DNA from: Gammaproteobacteria bacterium
GTDB lineage: Bacteria; Pseudomonadota; Gammaproteobacteria; Pseudomonadales; Azotimanducaceae
NCBI GenBank assembly: GCA_009841615.1
Contig: VXLL01000025.1
Coordinates: 62,001 to 126,000, forward strand
Direction: 5' to 3'
DNA length: 64,000 bases
In this document: positions 9,522 through 18,051 of the stretch, piece by piece
Layout: the number at the start of each line of letters is the position of its first letter
How positions within the stretch are numbered: the first letter of the stretch is position 1
Made by a program: the position numbers and the translations under genes
The notes under the pieces: generated by a model
Seen by the model: only the letters and a program-made list of their open reading frames with translations
Database searches by the model: none
What the model was told of the DNA's origin: nothing

Positions 9522-10553
9522 GTGATTTCCACTCTGGCACGTCCCTTTTCTGTATTACGCGACTTTTCGCTGTTCAGTCTCAATAGCCTCAAATTAGAGA
9601 GTCATGTCGAAGAATATGTGCGAATTACTTCTCTCGCGCAACTCATCGAGGCATCGAACTTTTCCGGACCATTAAATTTTTTGGGAGGCGGATCAAATCT
9701 GCTCTTGCAATCAAGAATCGAAGGACGCATGCTCCACATTGGTATCGAAGGGATTACTGTTACCTTGGACGACGACGGTAGATATTTAGTTCGCGTCGGA
9801 GCTGGAGAGAATTGGCACAAGTTCGTGATGCATATGCTAGATGTGGGAATCGGAGGTTTAGAGAATTTAGCTCTGATACCAGGAAACGTAGGTGGCGCGC
9901 CTTATCAAAACATTGGTGCTTACGGTCGCGAACTATCAGAACTAGTGCACAGTGTTGAAGTGTTTGATTTAACAACGAAAGAGACGCGCGTCCTGCCCAA
10001 CGAAGAATGTAAGTTTTCCTACCGCGGTAGCGTGTTTCGATCCAATTTCGTACCGGATGTCATCATCACACATGTGAACTTTTTGCTCGGAAGACTCCCA
10101 TTGATGACAGAGTATCGAGATGTTCGTGAATCTTTAAGTGGGTGTTCGCCGGAGGAAATCGATCACAATCTCATCGCAGATACAGTGATAAGAATTCGAC
10201 AAAGCAAACTCCCCGATCTGAACAAATTTCCAAATGTGGGCAGCTTTTTCAAGAATCCCATACTAACAAAGCGAGAATATGATCGTTTACTAGGCAAAGT
10301 TGATATTGTTGGATTCTCGCAAGGAGAAATGATTCGTGTCCCCGCGGCGAGGCTCATTGATGCACAAAAGTGGAAAGGCAGACAAGTTGGTAGTGTCCTA
10401 GTCTGGCATAGACAACCACTTGTCTTAGTCAACTGTGGGGGAGCAAGCGCTGAAGAGTTCTTAGATGTTGCCCAGCGCGTAGCGGACGATGTCGAGCAAC
10501 ATTACGACATCCGTCTTTTGCTCGAACCAGTACTTATGGGAAACAAAACCTGA
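9522..10553 (+). CDS. murB: UDP-N-acetylmuramate dehydrogenase
   Basis: FAD enzyme that reduces UDP-GlcNAc-enolpyruvate to UDP-MurNAc in peptidoglycan precursor synthesis. The FAD-binding region shows FLGGGSNLLL (about 49-58) and LALIPGNVGGAPYQNIGAYG (about 116-135). The type I substrate loop SYRGSVFR (about 166) and the catalytic-region NVGSFFKNP (about 240) follow. The length of 343 matches E. coli MurB (342). The start is GTG 9522. It is the last gene of the plus-strand envelope run and converges on rne, with 24 bp between stops. Confidence 0.95.
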   Translation: MISTLARPFSVLRDFSLFSLNSLKLESHVEEYVRITSLAQLIEASNFSGPLNFLGGGSNLLLQSRIEGRMLHIGIEGITVTLDDDGRYLVRVGAGENWHKFVMHMLDVGIGGLENLALIPGNVGGAPYQNIGAYGRELSELVHSVEVFDLTTKETRVLPNEECKFSYRGSVFRSNFVPDVIITHVNFLLGRLPLMTEYRDVRESLSGCSPEEIDHNLIADTVIRIRQSKLPDLNKFPNVGSFFKNPILTKREYDRLLGKVDIVGFSQGEMIRVPAARLIDAQKWKGRQVGSVLVWHRQPLVLVNCGGASAEEFLDVAQRVADDVEQHYDIRLLLEPVLMGNKT

Positions 10554-10577
10554 CTGAGTGCGCTGACGCACAGCAAA

Positions 10578-13265
10578 CTACTGAGACACTACCGGTATCG
10601 GTCGGTTCTCCTTAGGTTGAATTCGAGGATCATTCGAAGCTCGAGCTTTTCCGTCGGTTGAGTCGTTATCCATTCTGGCAACATCGACATCAGCAGTCGC
10701 TTCGTTGGTGGATCCATCTAGATCGTTGTTTTGGCTCTTCTGATCAGACTCTGCGGTAGCCGACTCTAACGGTTCTGTCATCGAAGTTTCAATGTCAGAT
10801 GTGGTAGCTTTCTTTTCTGTCGACTCAATCGGTGTTTGTGTAGTTCGATTCTCCTCCTCGTTCAGAAAGCCTTCTGTGAGCGCGACATTCTCGCGGTCAA
10901 CTACCTGATTTTCAGGGCTACGCTGATTGTCTGTCTTCGTCTGCGGTTCAGTATGAGAGGGCGAATCTCCCACTGGTGATTTGAGTGCCTTCTGACGCGT
11001 ACTCTTTTCTTCCTTTGAATCTGTTTTAGCGACAGGTCTCTTTTCGACACCTGGAGTTTGGATAGCTTTTTGTTTTAAGTCAGCCGCTGCGGCTTTTTTA
11101 GCCACATGCGCTTTGTTTTTCGCCTTTTCTTTTGAAGTGGATGTACCAGCAGATTTAGTTCCACTTGATTTCTTTACACTTTTTTTCTTTACCTCGCCGA
11201 TTTTGGGCGTAACTGACTTGGTAGCTTTTTTGGCAGAATCTCGTTTCGCGTTACTCTTTACTCCTTCTTGCTGCGCGCTAGTGCTCTTTGTAGTAGGTAC
11301 GGAGGAGGGAAGTGTTCTCTCTTTAATGCGTTTTGATTGCGAACTTCTCGCCGTCGTCTTGTTTGGAGAGTGTCGAGTAATCTTTTGTTTTACGCGTTGT
11401 GTAGTTCTTGCACCGCTGCCGGTGCGTCCCGCCTGCGTACGCTTTCGGGAGTTGGAAGTTTTTTGATTACTTTTTGTCGTGCCCTTGGACTCGTTTTCAA
11501 CTACGAATAGTCGCTGATAGAGATAGGAGGGTACCGCAGGTACGAAACGGAAAAATCGAGTCGCGCCTTCAAGGACGTTGGAGACCCCCGTTTTGTCTTT
11601 GCCGGATCTGGCTTCAGACTTCTTAGGTGGTTTACGCTCAACTTCTGGACGTTTTACTGCAGCAGTTTGAATTGACTCAGCTTGGGTTTCTCTGTTTACT
11701 TTTCCTTTTTTACCCTTACCGTTCTCGGGCATTCCGTGTTCGAAATTTTTCGTCTTCACAGGTGTCTTGCTATAGGTCGTTGAGAACGATTCGACAACGA
11801 AAGAAGCATCTTCTCCGTCTTGATCTGGAACAACTTCCAATTTCGCGCTGGATCGCATCTCAACCATACTTAGATGAGGCCGGAGTTCGTTAGTCAAGTA
11901 TTGCGCTACAGCTGGAGTGACTCTAGCTCGGATCCGTGCAATACGTTTGCTATGACTACGAGCTTCAATTTCACGAAAGATTCGATGACCGACCGAGTCC
12001 ACAGTCTGTCTATAGCCGTGTCCACCACATCCGTCGCACCGCTGAAAATCGGTGTCGTATATTGAAGAGCGCGGTCGTCGGCGCTGCAATTCCATCAAAC
12101 CAAACGACGAAATCGGTTCCCATTTCGTCCGGCCACGATCTTGGTCACACAAACGAGCGACTCGATCTTCAAGTTTTCTTATGTCTTGCACTTCGTACAG
12201 ATCGATGAAGTCTACCACGATGAGACCACCGATGTCCCGAAGTCGTAGTTGCTTGAAAATCTCCTCCGCGGCCTCTAAATTAGTGTTTAACACCATGTCG
12301 CGAAAGTTATCGTTGAATCGGAATTGCGCTGAATTCACGTCGATAGTTAAAAGTGCTTCGGTTGGGTCGAGCACAATTTGACCACCCGATGGTAGCTCAA
12401 TCGTGCGGTCGAAAACCTTGCTGACTTGCGCTTCAATACGATATTTCGTATATAACGGGATTTCGTCTTTATAGAGTTGAATCTCACCAGAAAAATCTGC
12501 CATATAGGACTTTACAAAGCTGCGGATGTCGTCGTAAATTCCTTTGTCATCCACAATCACTCGTTCAATGTTGCTGTGGAGATTGTCCCGTAATACAGAA
12601 TTGACCAAGTTGTTAGCCTCGTACAAAAGGCGAGGTGCTTGCGAATCGGAATAGGCTTGTTGAATAAGCTTCAATAAGTCAGCACATTCTCGTACATCGG
12701 TTTGTAGTTCTTTTTGGCTTCGACCTCGTGCTGAGGTCCGGATTACGAGGCCGCACTCGTTCGGAACCTTGAGCTTGGGCATCATTGCTTCAATCTCGCC
12801 TCGCTGCTCTCGATTGATTTGTCGGGAAATCCGAGTGATCGGCCGGTTCGTATTCAGTACTACATGCTGTCCATGAAGTTGAATTTGACCGGTTAATGCC
12901 GCACCTTTTTCGACTCGGGCATCTCTTTCAACCTGTACCAGCACGTCGTCATTGACATTCAATACGTCTGCGATCCGTTCAGGTGTGTTGTTTTCCTCAC
13001 TACTTCCACGACGGCCGTATTTGTAGTGAAGTTTGTCGAGGGTCAGCAGCCCGTGCTTAAGGTCCCCGAAATCGACGAACGCCGCTTGCAGCTGATCATT
13101 GATTGAAACAACCTTGGCTTTGTAGATATTGCCTTGCGAACTTCGATTTGCGAACTTCTCAATGTGCAGGTCATGTAAAACTGGTGCATTCTGCGCACCA
13201 TTAGAATTGACAATTGCTACGCGCACTTCTCGTGATTTGAGTACGCTTATCAGCATCATTTTCAT
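10578..13265 (-). CDS. rne: Ribonuclease E
   Basis: Essential endoribonuclease for mRNA decay and rRNA/tRNA processing, and scaffold of the degradosome; 895 residues. The N-terminal half is canonical. The start MKMMLISVLKS is followed by an S1 RNA-binding region (about 38-125, with AAFVDFGDLKHGLL), catalytic aspartates in TIDVNSA (about 307) and VVDFIDL (about 349), and the Zn-link CDGCGGHG (about 409), whose two cysteines hold the tetramer. After about residue 500 the protein becomes low-complexity: a long Lys/Ser/Thr-rich stretch, then an acidic C-terminus. That is the usual unstructured scaffold arm, but its sequence shows no recognisable enolase or RhlB sites. Divergent from rluC, as in E. 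coli. Confidence 0.95.
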   Translation of the reverse strand: MKMMLISVLKSREVRVAIVNSNGAQNAPVLHDLHIEKFANRSSQGNIYKAKVVSINDQLQAAFVDFGDLKHGLLTLDKLHYKYGRRGSSEENNTPERIADVLNVNDDVLVQVERDARVEKGAALTGQIQLHGQHVVLNTNRPITRISRQINREQRGEIEAMMPKLKVPNECGLVIRTSARGRSQKELQTDVRECADLLKLIQQAYSDSQAPRLLYEANNLVNSVLRDNLHSNIERVIVDDKGIYDDIRSFVKSYMADFSGEIQLYKDEIPLYTKYRIEAQVSKVFDRTIELPSGGQIVLDPTEALLTIDVNSAQFRFNDNFRDMVLNTNLEAAEEIFKQLRLRDIGGLIVVDFIDLYEVQDIRKLEDRVARLCDQDRGRTKWEPISSFGLMELQRRRPRSSIYDTDFQRCDGCGGHGYRQTVDSVGHRIFREIEARSHSKRIARIRARVTPAVAQYLTNELRPHLSMVEMRSSAKLEVVPDQDGEDASFVVESFSTTYSKTPVKTKNFEHGMPENGKGKKGKVNRETQAESIQTAAVKRPEVERKPPKKSEARSGKDKTGVSNVLEGATRFFRFVPAVPSYLYQRLFVVENESKGTTKSNQKTSNSRKRTQAGRTGSGARTTQRVKQKITRHSPNKTTARSSQSKRIKERTLPSSVPTTKSTSAQQEGVKSNAKRDSAKKATKSVTPKIGEVKKKSVKKSSGTKSAGTSTSKEKAKNKAHVAKKAAAADLKQKAIQTPGVEKRPVAKTDSKEEKSTRQKALKSPVGDSPSHTEPQTKTDNQRSPENQVVDRENVALTEGFLNEEENRTTQTPIESTEKKATTSDIETSMTEPLESATAESDQKSQNNDLDGSTNEATADVDVARMDNDSTDGKARASNDPRIQPKENRPIPVVSQ

Positions 13266-13297
13266 GATATCGAAACTTCCTGTTATTCGAGTTTCGA
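13266..13297 (-). promoter_or_regulatory. Hairpin enclosing the rne ribosome-binding site
   Basis: Just upstream of the rne start, the mRNA contains a perfect 7-base inverted repeat, TCGAAAC ... GTTTCGA (plus-strand 13270-13276 and 13291-13297), with a 14-base loop. The loop and the edge of the stem hold the ribosome-binding sequence AGGAAG, about 10 bases before the ATG. RNase E is known to control its own mRNA through 5' leader structure in E. coli. Whether this hairpin plays that role is inference. Confidence 0.45.
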
Positions 13298-13814
13298 CTC
13301 CGAAATGTCAAAGAGTCATTTACATCGTTTGTCTTCCGAAGACTCTAAATAGTCCTGCCTGCAAACTTGTTCACGAAATGTTCTACTCCATAGACCGATA
13401 CAACGGGACGGCAAAGATATAGTCGCTCTCGTGGGTGTCATGGAAATTTGCTATAGATCGATTGATTCCATCATCGTCGTGGAAAAGAAACCACGGCTTG
13501 ATTTAATTGGCTCGTTAAAGTCTTCAGTTGTTTGAGTTTAATGTAGCTGTTCTGATTGACTTCGGGATCGAAATCTTGATTGTTACTGCAGTAAATACAT
13601 TACATCACTCGGGTTTCTGGATTTTTTTGTGAAACCAAAAATGTTATCTCTTGACCTAGGACAATTAGCTTTCCGTCAAAGGCCCGATCGGAGCTTCTGA
13701 GTAAGTGTCTTGAAGCGATTTCGCGACCAGTTAGATACACATTCGAGTGTCCTTAAGACTATATGATACACACATTAGCCCAATCTGTAAAGTAGCAAAT
13801 ACGCGAGAAGTAGC
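13298..13814. other. Divergent rne/rluC intergenic region
   Basis: About 520 bp without a supported gene, AT-rich, between the divergent rne and rluC starts. It should hold both promoters and the rne leader. A 6-base inverted repeat, GGTTTC ... GAAACC, lies at 13612-13636 around a T-run. I could not identify convincing -35/-10 pairs. In E. coli the same divergent interval carries a long rne 5' UTR. Confidence 0.5.
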
Positions 13815-14711
13815 ATGACTCCTGTACAACATTTCACTATTAGCCGACACGCGGGGCAGCGTTTGGACAACTTTCTATTACGGGAGCTAAAGACCATTCC
13901 ACGAAGTAGGATAATGCGAATGATTCGTAGTGGTGAGGTTCGAGTCAACGGTAAACGCGCCAAAGTTCACTTGAAACTCAGTGACGGTGACCGTGTTCGA
14001 GTTCCACCTCTCGTGTTAGAAGAAAAGAAGACCGCAGAAGTACCCGGTTGGCTCATTGATCTCGTCAGCAAGAGTGTGATTTACGAAAGCGATCGCTTGA
14101 TTGGGGTGAACAAGCCTAGTGGCGTGTCAGTTCATGGGGGAACGTCAGTGCCAGTAGGTCTTATTGACGCTATTCGCGAGTACTTTGACGACGATGACAT
14201 TCAGTTGGGACACCGCATAGATCGCGACACCTCTGGCTGTGTGCTCTTTGCAAAGACAAGAGTTGCTTTGTTGGAAATACACTACGCGTTACAGCAACAT
14301 CAGTTTCTAAAGAAGTATGAAGGCATCGTCTCTGGGTGCTGGCCTCAAGCCGTCAGCGAAATCAAGGTACCACTGAGGAAGTTTCGACTAGCTAACGATG
14401 AACGTAGAGTAGAAGTACATGAATCGGGTAAAGCTGCAACGACAAAATTTAAGATCCTGCGCGCTACGGATTCTTTGAGCTGGCTTCGCATTGAACCCAC
14501 GACTGGACGAACACACCAGATTCGCGTACATTGCCAGTATCAAGGACACGCAATTGTGGGAGACCGCAAATACGCAATCCCGCAGAACTTCAAGTCGCCA
14601 AAAATGTTGCTCCATGCACGAAGTGTTCAATTCTCCGATGGCCTGACTATTCAGGCTCCGGTTCCGCCTTACTTTGAAGAGTTTTGGCATCAACAAACTC
14701 CAGCGGGTTGA
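13815..14711 (+). CDS. rluC: 23S rRNA pseudouridine synthase (RluC/RluD family)
   Basis: Converts uridines in 23S rRNA to pseudouridine. Residues about 14-70 form an S4 RNA-binding domain (GQRLDNFLLREL, IRSGEVRVNGKRA). The catalytic motif is HRIDRDTSGCVLFAKT (about 133-148), with the nucleophilic Asp in RIDRDTSG. The C-terminal RTHQIRVHCQYQGHAIVGD (about 235-253) completes the RluA-family signature. The assignment to RluC rests on the conserved rne-rluC divergent arrangement. Its 3' end overlaps maf on the other strand by 65 bp. Confidence 0.92.
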   Translation: MTPVQHFTISRHAGQRLDNFLLRELKTIPRSRIMRMIRSGEVRVNGKRAKVHLKLSDGDRVRVPPLVLEEKKTAEVPGWLIDLVSKSVIYESDRLIGVNKPSGVSVHGGTSVPVGLIDAIREYFDDDDIQLGHRIDRDTSGCVLFAKTRVALLEIHYALQQHQFLKKYEGIVSGCWPQAVSEIKVPLRKFRLANDERRVEVHESGKAATTKFKILRATDSLSWLRIEPTTGRTHQIRVHCQYQGHAIVGDRKYAIPQNFKSPKMLLHARSVQFSDGLTIQAPVPPYFEEFWHQQTPAG

Positions 14712-15273
14712 TCCCACACTCTCGAAGAAATTCTGCAGTTCGTATCAGTGGAAGCCCAACGATTGCGGTGGGATCGTCAGAACGAACCGATTTGAATAGG
14801 AGAGGTCCATGCGCTTCTGACTTTAAGGCTCCGGCACAGTCAAACGGTTGGTCTAGAGTTAAGTAGGCGATCGCTTCACTTTTGGTAAAGTCACGGAATT
14901 GAACTTCGGTTTCAACAACATCGCACAACTTCTTACCTCCCGGATCAAGTACTGAAACGGCTGTAAAAAAACAGACTGATTGTCCTCTAAATGTCAGCAG
15001 CATCTCTTGAGCGCTTTCAAAGACAATTGGTTTGACTAGTAGTCGTCCGTTGCACACGCCAGTTTGATCGCTACCGATCACAACGCATTTAGGGAATTTT
15101 TGTGCGACGGCCTTCGCTTTCATAGTAGCGACTCGTCCTGCTATAGCACTGGGAGTCTCTGAAGGAAGGGGCTGCTCGTCGACATCGGGCGTCGCCGTAC
15201 GAAATCGATATCCTAGAGACGCGAGCTGTTGTCGACGGTATGGGGACGAAGAAGCTAATACAAGGTCTTGCAC
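14647..15273 (-). CDS. maf: Maf-like nucleotide pyrophosphatase (YceF type)
   Basis: House-cleaning NTP pyrophosphatase that hydrolyses modified nucleotides. The N-terminus LVLASSSPYRRQQLASLGY (residues 4-22) is the Maf signature. VIGSDQTGVCNGRLLVKP (about 65-82) contains the general-base Asp region, and FDCAGALKSEAHGPLLF (about 144) matches the DCAGS[Y/F]KxEG block of the YceF subgroup. The 208 residues are slightly long because the C-terminus extends over the end of rluC. The position next to rluC and yceD is conserved in gammaproteobacteria. Confidence 0.9.
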   Translation of the reverse strand: MQDLVLASSSPYRRQQLASLGYRFRTATPDVDEQPLPSETPSAIAGRVATMKAKAVAQKFPKCVVIGSDQTGVCNGRLLVKPIVFESAQEMLLTFRGQSVCFFTAVSVLDPGGKKLCDVVETEVQFRDFTKSEAIAYLTLDQPFDCAGALKSEAHGPLLFKSVRSDDPTAIVGLPLIRTAEFLRECGINPLEFVDAKTLQSKAEPEPE

Positions 15274-15377
15274 AGACTCTTACCGCTCTTGTATCAATTT
15301 AAAGGTCAACCTGTGGACATTGACAGTAACTTGCATTGTCTCTATCATCTTAAATAGCGAAAGCGCCTTGGATATTC

Positions 15378-15875
15378 ATGATTGTATTTTGTCCGAGCGA
15401 CTGCGCACGTGCAAACCGCAAGTGGCAACGCAGTCTCTCGATGCCTACGTTTCCACGGTTATATGAAGCGGTAGGTAAGGTTAACGAAGCTGTGTGCGTG
15501 CAAATTGAATTTTCGCTTGATGAAAACGATCGAGTACGTGTATTTGGTCAAGTAGCAACCAAAGCTAAGTTGCGTTGTTATGCTTGTTCGCTGGAAAAAG
15601 AAGTTCCATTTACAGTTAGTCTTGACGTACGGTTGGTACGATCAGAGCGGGAAGCTCGTGAGATTTTTGGCGAATTTGATGCGATTGTCGTCAGTGATGA
15701 TAAAATTACCCTACAAGAACTCATAGAAGACGATGTTTTAATGAGCATTCCTTCTCGAGTTTGCGACGACCAACAAGCCTGTCCGCGAAGACACACGGAC
15801 ACAGAGGCAATCCCTCCGACAACACATCGGCCTTTCGCCAACATAGGGCGGTTGATGAAAGCGAGTCGGTCGTAA
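15378..15875 (+). CDS. yceD: YceD/DUF177 family protein (23S rRNA accumulation protein)
   Basis: Small acidic protein encoded before rpmF in most bacteria and linked to ribosome biogenesis. The DUF177 hallmark is a paired cysteine motif LRCYACSLEKEVPF (about residues 62-75). An acidic stretch LQELIEDDVLMSIPSRV (about 115-131) matches the conserved E-D-x-x-L-x-x-P region. The frame permits an ATG at 15378, but the internal ATG at 15441 (MPTFPRLYEA) may be the true start. The next gene is rpmF, 29 bp downstream. Confidence 0.85.
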   Translation: MIVFCPSDCARANRKWQRSLSMPTFPRLYEAVGKVNEAVCVQIEFSLDENDRVRVFGQVATKAKLRCYACSLEKEVPFTVSLDVRLVRSEREAREIFGEFDAIVVSDDKITLQELIEDDVLMSIPSRVCDDQQACPRRHTDTEAIPPTTHRPFANIGRLMKASRS

Positions 15876-15904
15876 CTAGTTTCACTCAATTCGGTATTTA
15901 GTTT

Positions 15905-16105
15905 ATGGCAGTCCAACAGAATAAGAAGACGCGTTCCAAGCGAGATCATCGGCGAGCACACGATCAAGTAGCCACTCCGACACTCACTGAGGACCAATAC
16001 ACCGGTGAGATTCATCGACGTCATCATGTCGCCGCAGATGGGCGATATCGTGGTAGGCAAGTGCGAGAAATTGAGATACCTGAGGAAGATCAACTAGAAG
16101 AGTAG
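15905..16105 (+). CDS. rpmF: 50S ribosomal protein L32
   Basis: A 66-residue ribosomal protein. [20 protein letters not shown] and [20 protein letters not shown] are nearly diagnostic for L32. Compared with the 57-residue E. coli protein it has a short acidic C-terminal tail ([12 protein letters not shown]). It lacks the zinc cysteines found in some bacteria, as is usual for gammaproteobacteria. It lies between yceD and plsX. Confidence 0.97.
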   Translation: MAVQQNKKTRSKRDHRRAHDQVATPTLTEDQYTGEIHRRHHVAADGRYRGRQVREIEIPEEDQLEE

Positions 16106-16136
16106 AGCACCATAGCTATTACTATGGAACGCTTCC

Positions 16137-17126
16137 ATGGTTGCCCCTCGATTTCAGATCGCTGTCGACACTCTCGGCTCCGAATCACCCACTACTCATA
16201 TTGTCGCTGGCGCGCGCGACTTTATTAATGCCAACTCAGATTGCGTCTTAACACTCATCGGACGAAGTCGTGACTTTTCTGGCTTTCCCTCGAATCGTTG
16301 TCGAGTTGTAGATTGTCCTACTGCTGTACCACAGCACGCGACACTTCTCGACGTGCTACGAAAAAAAAGTGATTCCTCGTTGCGGGCGGGCTTGAGTCTA
16401 CTTGCCAATAGGAGTGTTCATGCTCTGGTGTCGACTGGAAACAGCGGAGCGCTGATGGTACTCGGAAGACAAATCATCTCGACATTACCAGGGATTTCTC
16501 GACCGGCGATGATCAAACAGTTCACTCGGTCGAAAGGATCTTTTTGGATGCTTGACCTAGGGGCTAACCTCGCTCGTCGTCAGGGTTTGCTCAGTGAATT
16601 CGCGCGTATCGGAAGTGCTTATGCTAGTTCCATCGGTGGCCTGAAAGATGCCAAGGTCGCTTTGCTAAATATCGGAACTGAAGCACACAAAGGACCGCAA
16701 TACTTGCGCGACACAGCCATGGAACTTGCTCGAGACCCTCATGTGAACTTTGTCGGATACGTTGAAGCTCATGCATTGTTCGACGGTATCGCTGATGTTG
16801 TCGTAACTGACGGCTTCACGGGAAACGTTGTATTGAAGTCCATCGAAGGGGCATTGGGCATCGCGCGACAACATGTTCAAGATGCTTTAGAAAGTTCAGA
16901 TGACGCTAAGAGTGAATCTGTTTCCAAACAAGTTAATACCAGCTTAAATGCTCAGACTTACAATGGCGCAAGTCTCGTTGGTTTGCGGGGCGTCATAGTG
17001 AAATGTCATGGGAACACGAACCACATCGGAATTCGATCGGCTTTAGCGTTGGCTAAGCACGAAATAGTCGCGCAAGTACCGCAACGTTTAGAGGCTCACT
17101 TCGAACAATCACAGAGGCTGAATTGA
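16137..17126 (+). CDS. plsX: Phosphate acyltransferase PlsX
   Basis: Makes acyl-phosphate from acyl-ACP, the first committed step towards phosphatidic acid through PlsY. Family blocks seen: IAVDTLGSE at residues 8-16 (usual form IAxDAMGGD, so slightly divergent), STGNSGALM (about 99), RPAMI (about 121), MLDLGAN (about 136), LLNIGTE (about 175), FVGYVEA (about 201) and VVTDGFTGNVVLKSIEG (about 220-236). The length of 329 is normal. The stop overlaps the start of fabD (TGATG); there is no fabH in between. Confidence 0.93.
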   Translation: MVAPRFQIAVDTLGSESPTTHIVAGARDFINANSDCVLTLIGRSRDFSGFPSNRCRVVDCPTAVPQHATLLDVLRKKSDSSLRAGLSLLANRSVHALVSTGNSGALMVLGRQIISTLPGISRPAMIKQFTRSKGSFWMLDLGANLARRQGLLSEFARIGSAYASSIGGLKDAKVALLNIGTEAHKGPQYLRDTAMELARDPHVNFVGYVEAHALFDGIADVVVTDGFTGNVVLKSIEGALGIARQHVQDALESSDDAKSESVSKQVNTSLNAQTYNGASLVGLRGVIVKCHGNTNHIGIRSALALAKHEIVAQVPQRLEAHFEQSQRLN

Positions 17127-18049
17127 TGTCGAGAGTCGCGTATCTATTTCCAGGGCAAGGTTCACAATCAGTAGGTATGCTTGCAGATCTCTACGAATTG
17201 GGTACGGACATTCAGGAACACTTAGCGCGTGCGTCCGAAGTAATCAAAGTAGACTTAACGACGATTGTCACGAACGGCCCCGAGGAAACGTTAAACAAGA
17301 CTGAAATTACACAACCTGCTATTCTGGCGACATCGATTGGCTTGTTCTCCATGACTCGTCGACTTGGTTTAGAGATGCCCTGTGCCGCGGCTGGGCATAG
17401 TCTCGGTGAATACAGTGCCTTAGTAGCAAGCGGTATGCTTAATTTCGAATCCGCAGTACAGTTAGTGCATGAACGTGGAAAGATCATGCAAGCCGCAGTA
17501 CCGGAAGGCTCGGGTGCTATAGTAGTGGTGCTTGGACTGAACGATGAAAGTGTTCAACAAATTTGTGATTCAGTTGACGAAACAGTAGAGATAGCTAATT
17601 TCAACTGCCCAGAACAAGTAGTTATCGCGGGTTTGACTTCAGCCGTCGAACGAGCATCGGCGGCGTGTATGGATGCTGGCGCGTGGCGAGTTCTTCCGAT
17701 TCCAATGAGCGTACCAAGTCATTGCTCTCTTCTTCACAGTGCCAGAAGACACCTTGAAGAGGTGCTGTCACATTTAGAATTTCAGCACTCGAACTTTCAG
17801 ATCTATCAGAATATCAATGCGACAGTTACAGACGACACAGAGGAATTTAAGCAAAATCTCGTCGGACAGATCAGCTCCAGCGTGTTGTGGCATCAGAGTA
17901 TCAGAGCAATGATAGATCACGGTATAAATACGTTCGTAGAGTGTGGTCCGGGTAGAGTCCTCACTGGGCTCATGCGACGTATTGATCGTGAGGTTACCGC
18001 AACGGCCTTGAGTAACCGAGAAACATTTGAAGAATTAATCAGAGAGTGA
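17126..18049 (+). CDS. fabD: Malonyl-CoA:ACP transacylase
   Basis: Transfers malonyl groups from CoA to ACP for fatty-acid elongation. YLFPGQGSQSVGM (about residues 5-17) and the nucleophile motif GHSLGEYSALVA (about 91-102, Ser in GHSLG) are diagnostic; the catalytic His is in VPSHCSLL (about 200). ATG 17126 is preferred over an upstream in-frame TTG at 17123 because it gives the standard N-terminus MSRVAYLFPGQG and forms TGATG with the plsX stop. The stop overlaps the fabG region, giving one tight operon. Confidence 0.95.
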   Translation: MSRVAYLFPGQGSQSVGMLADLYELGTDIQEHLARASEVIKVDLTTIVTNGPEETLNKTEITQPAILATSIGLFSMTRRLGLEMPCAAAGHSLGEYSALVASGMLNFESAVQLVHERGKIMQAAVPEGSGAIVVVLGLNDESVQQICDSVDETVEIANFNCPEQVVIAGLTSAVERASAACMDAGAWRVLPIPMSVPSHCSLLHSARRHLEEVLSHLEFQHSNFQIYQNINATVTDDTEEFKQNLVGQISSSVLWHQSIRAMIDHGINTFVECGPGRVLTGLMRRIDREVTATALSNRETFEELIRE

Positions 18050-18051
18050 AC

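Noticed and set aside
10613-11466. Plus-strand frames opposite the 3' half of rne (e.g. 11113-11466)
   Set aside because: They arise from the biased Lys/Ser/Thr-rich tail of RNase E read backwards; hydrophobic runs such as FTLFFF are an artefact of that.
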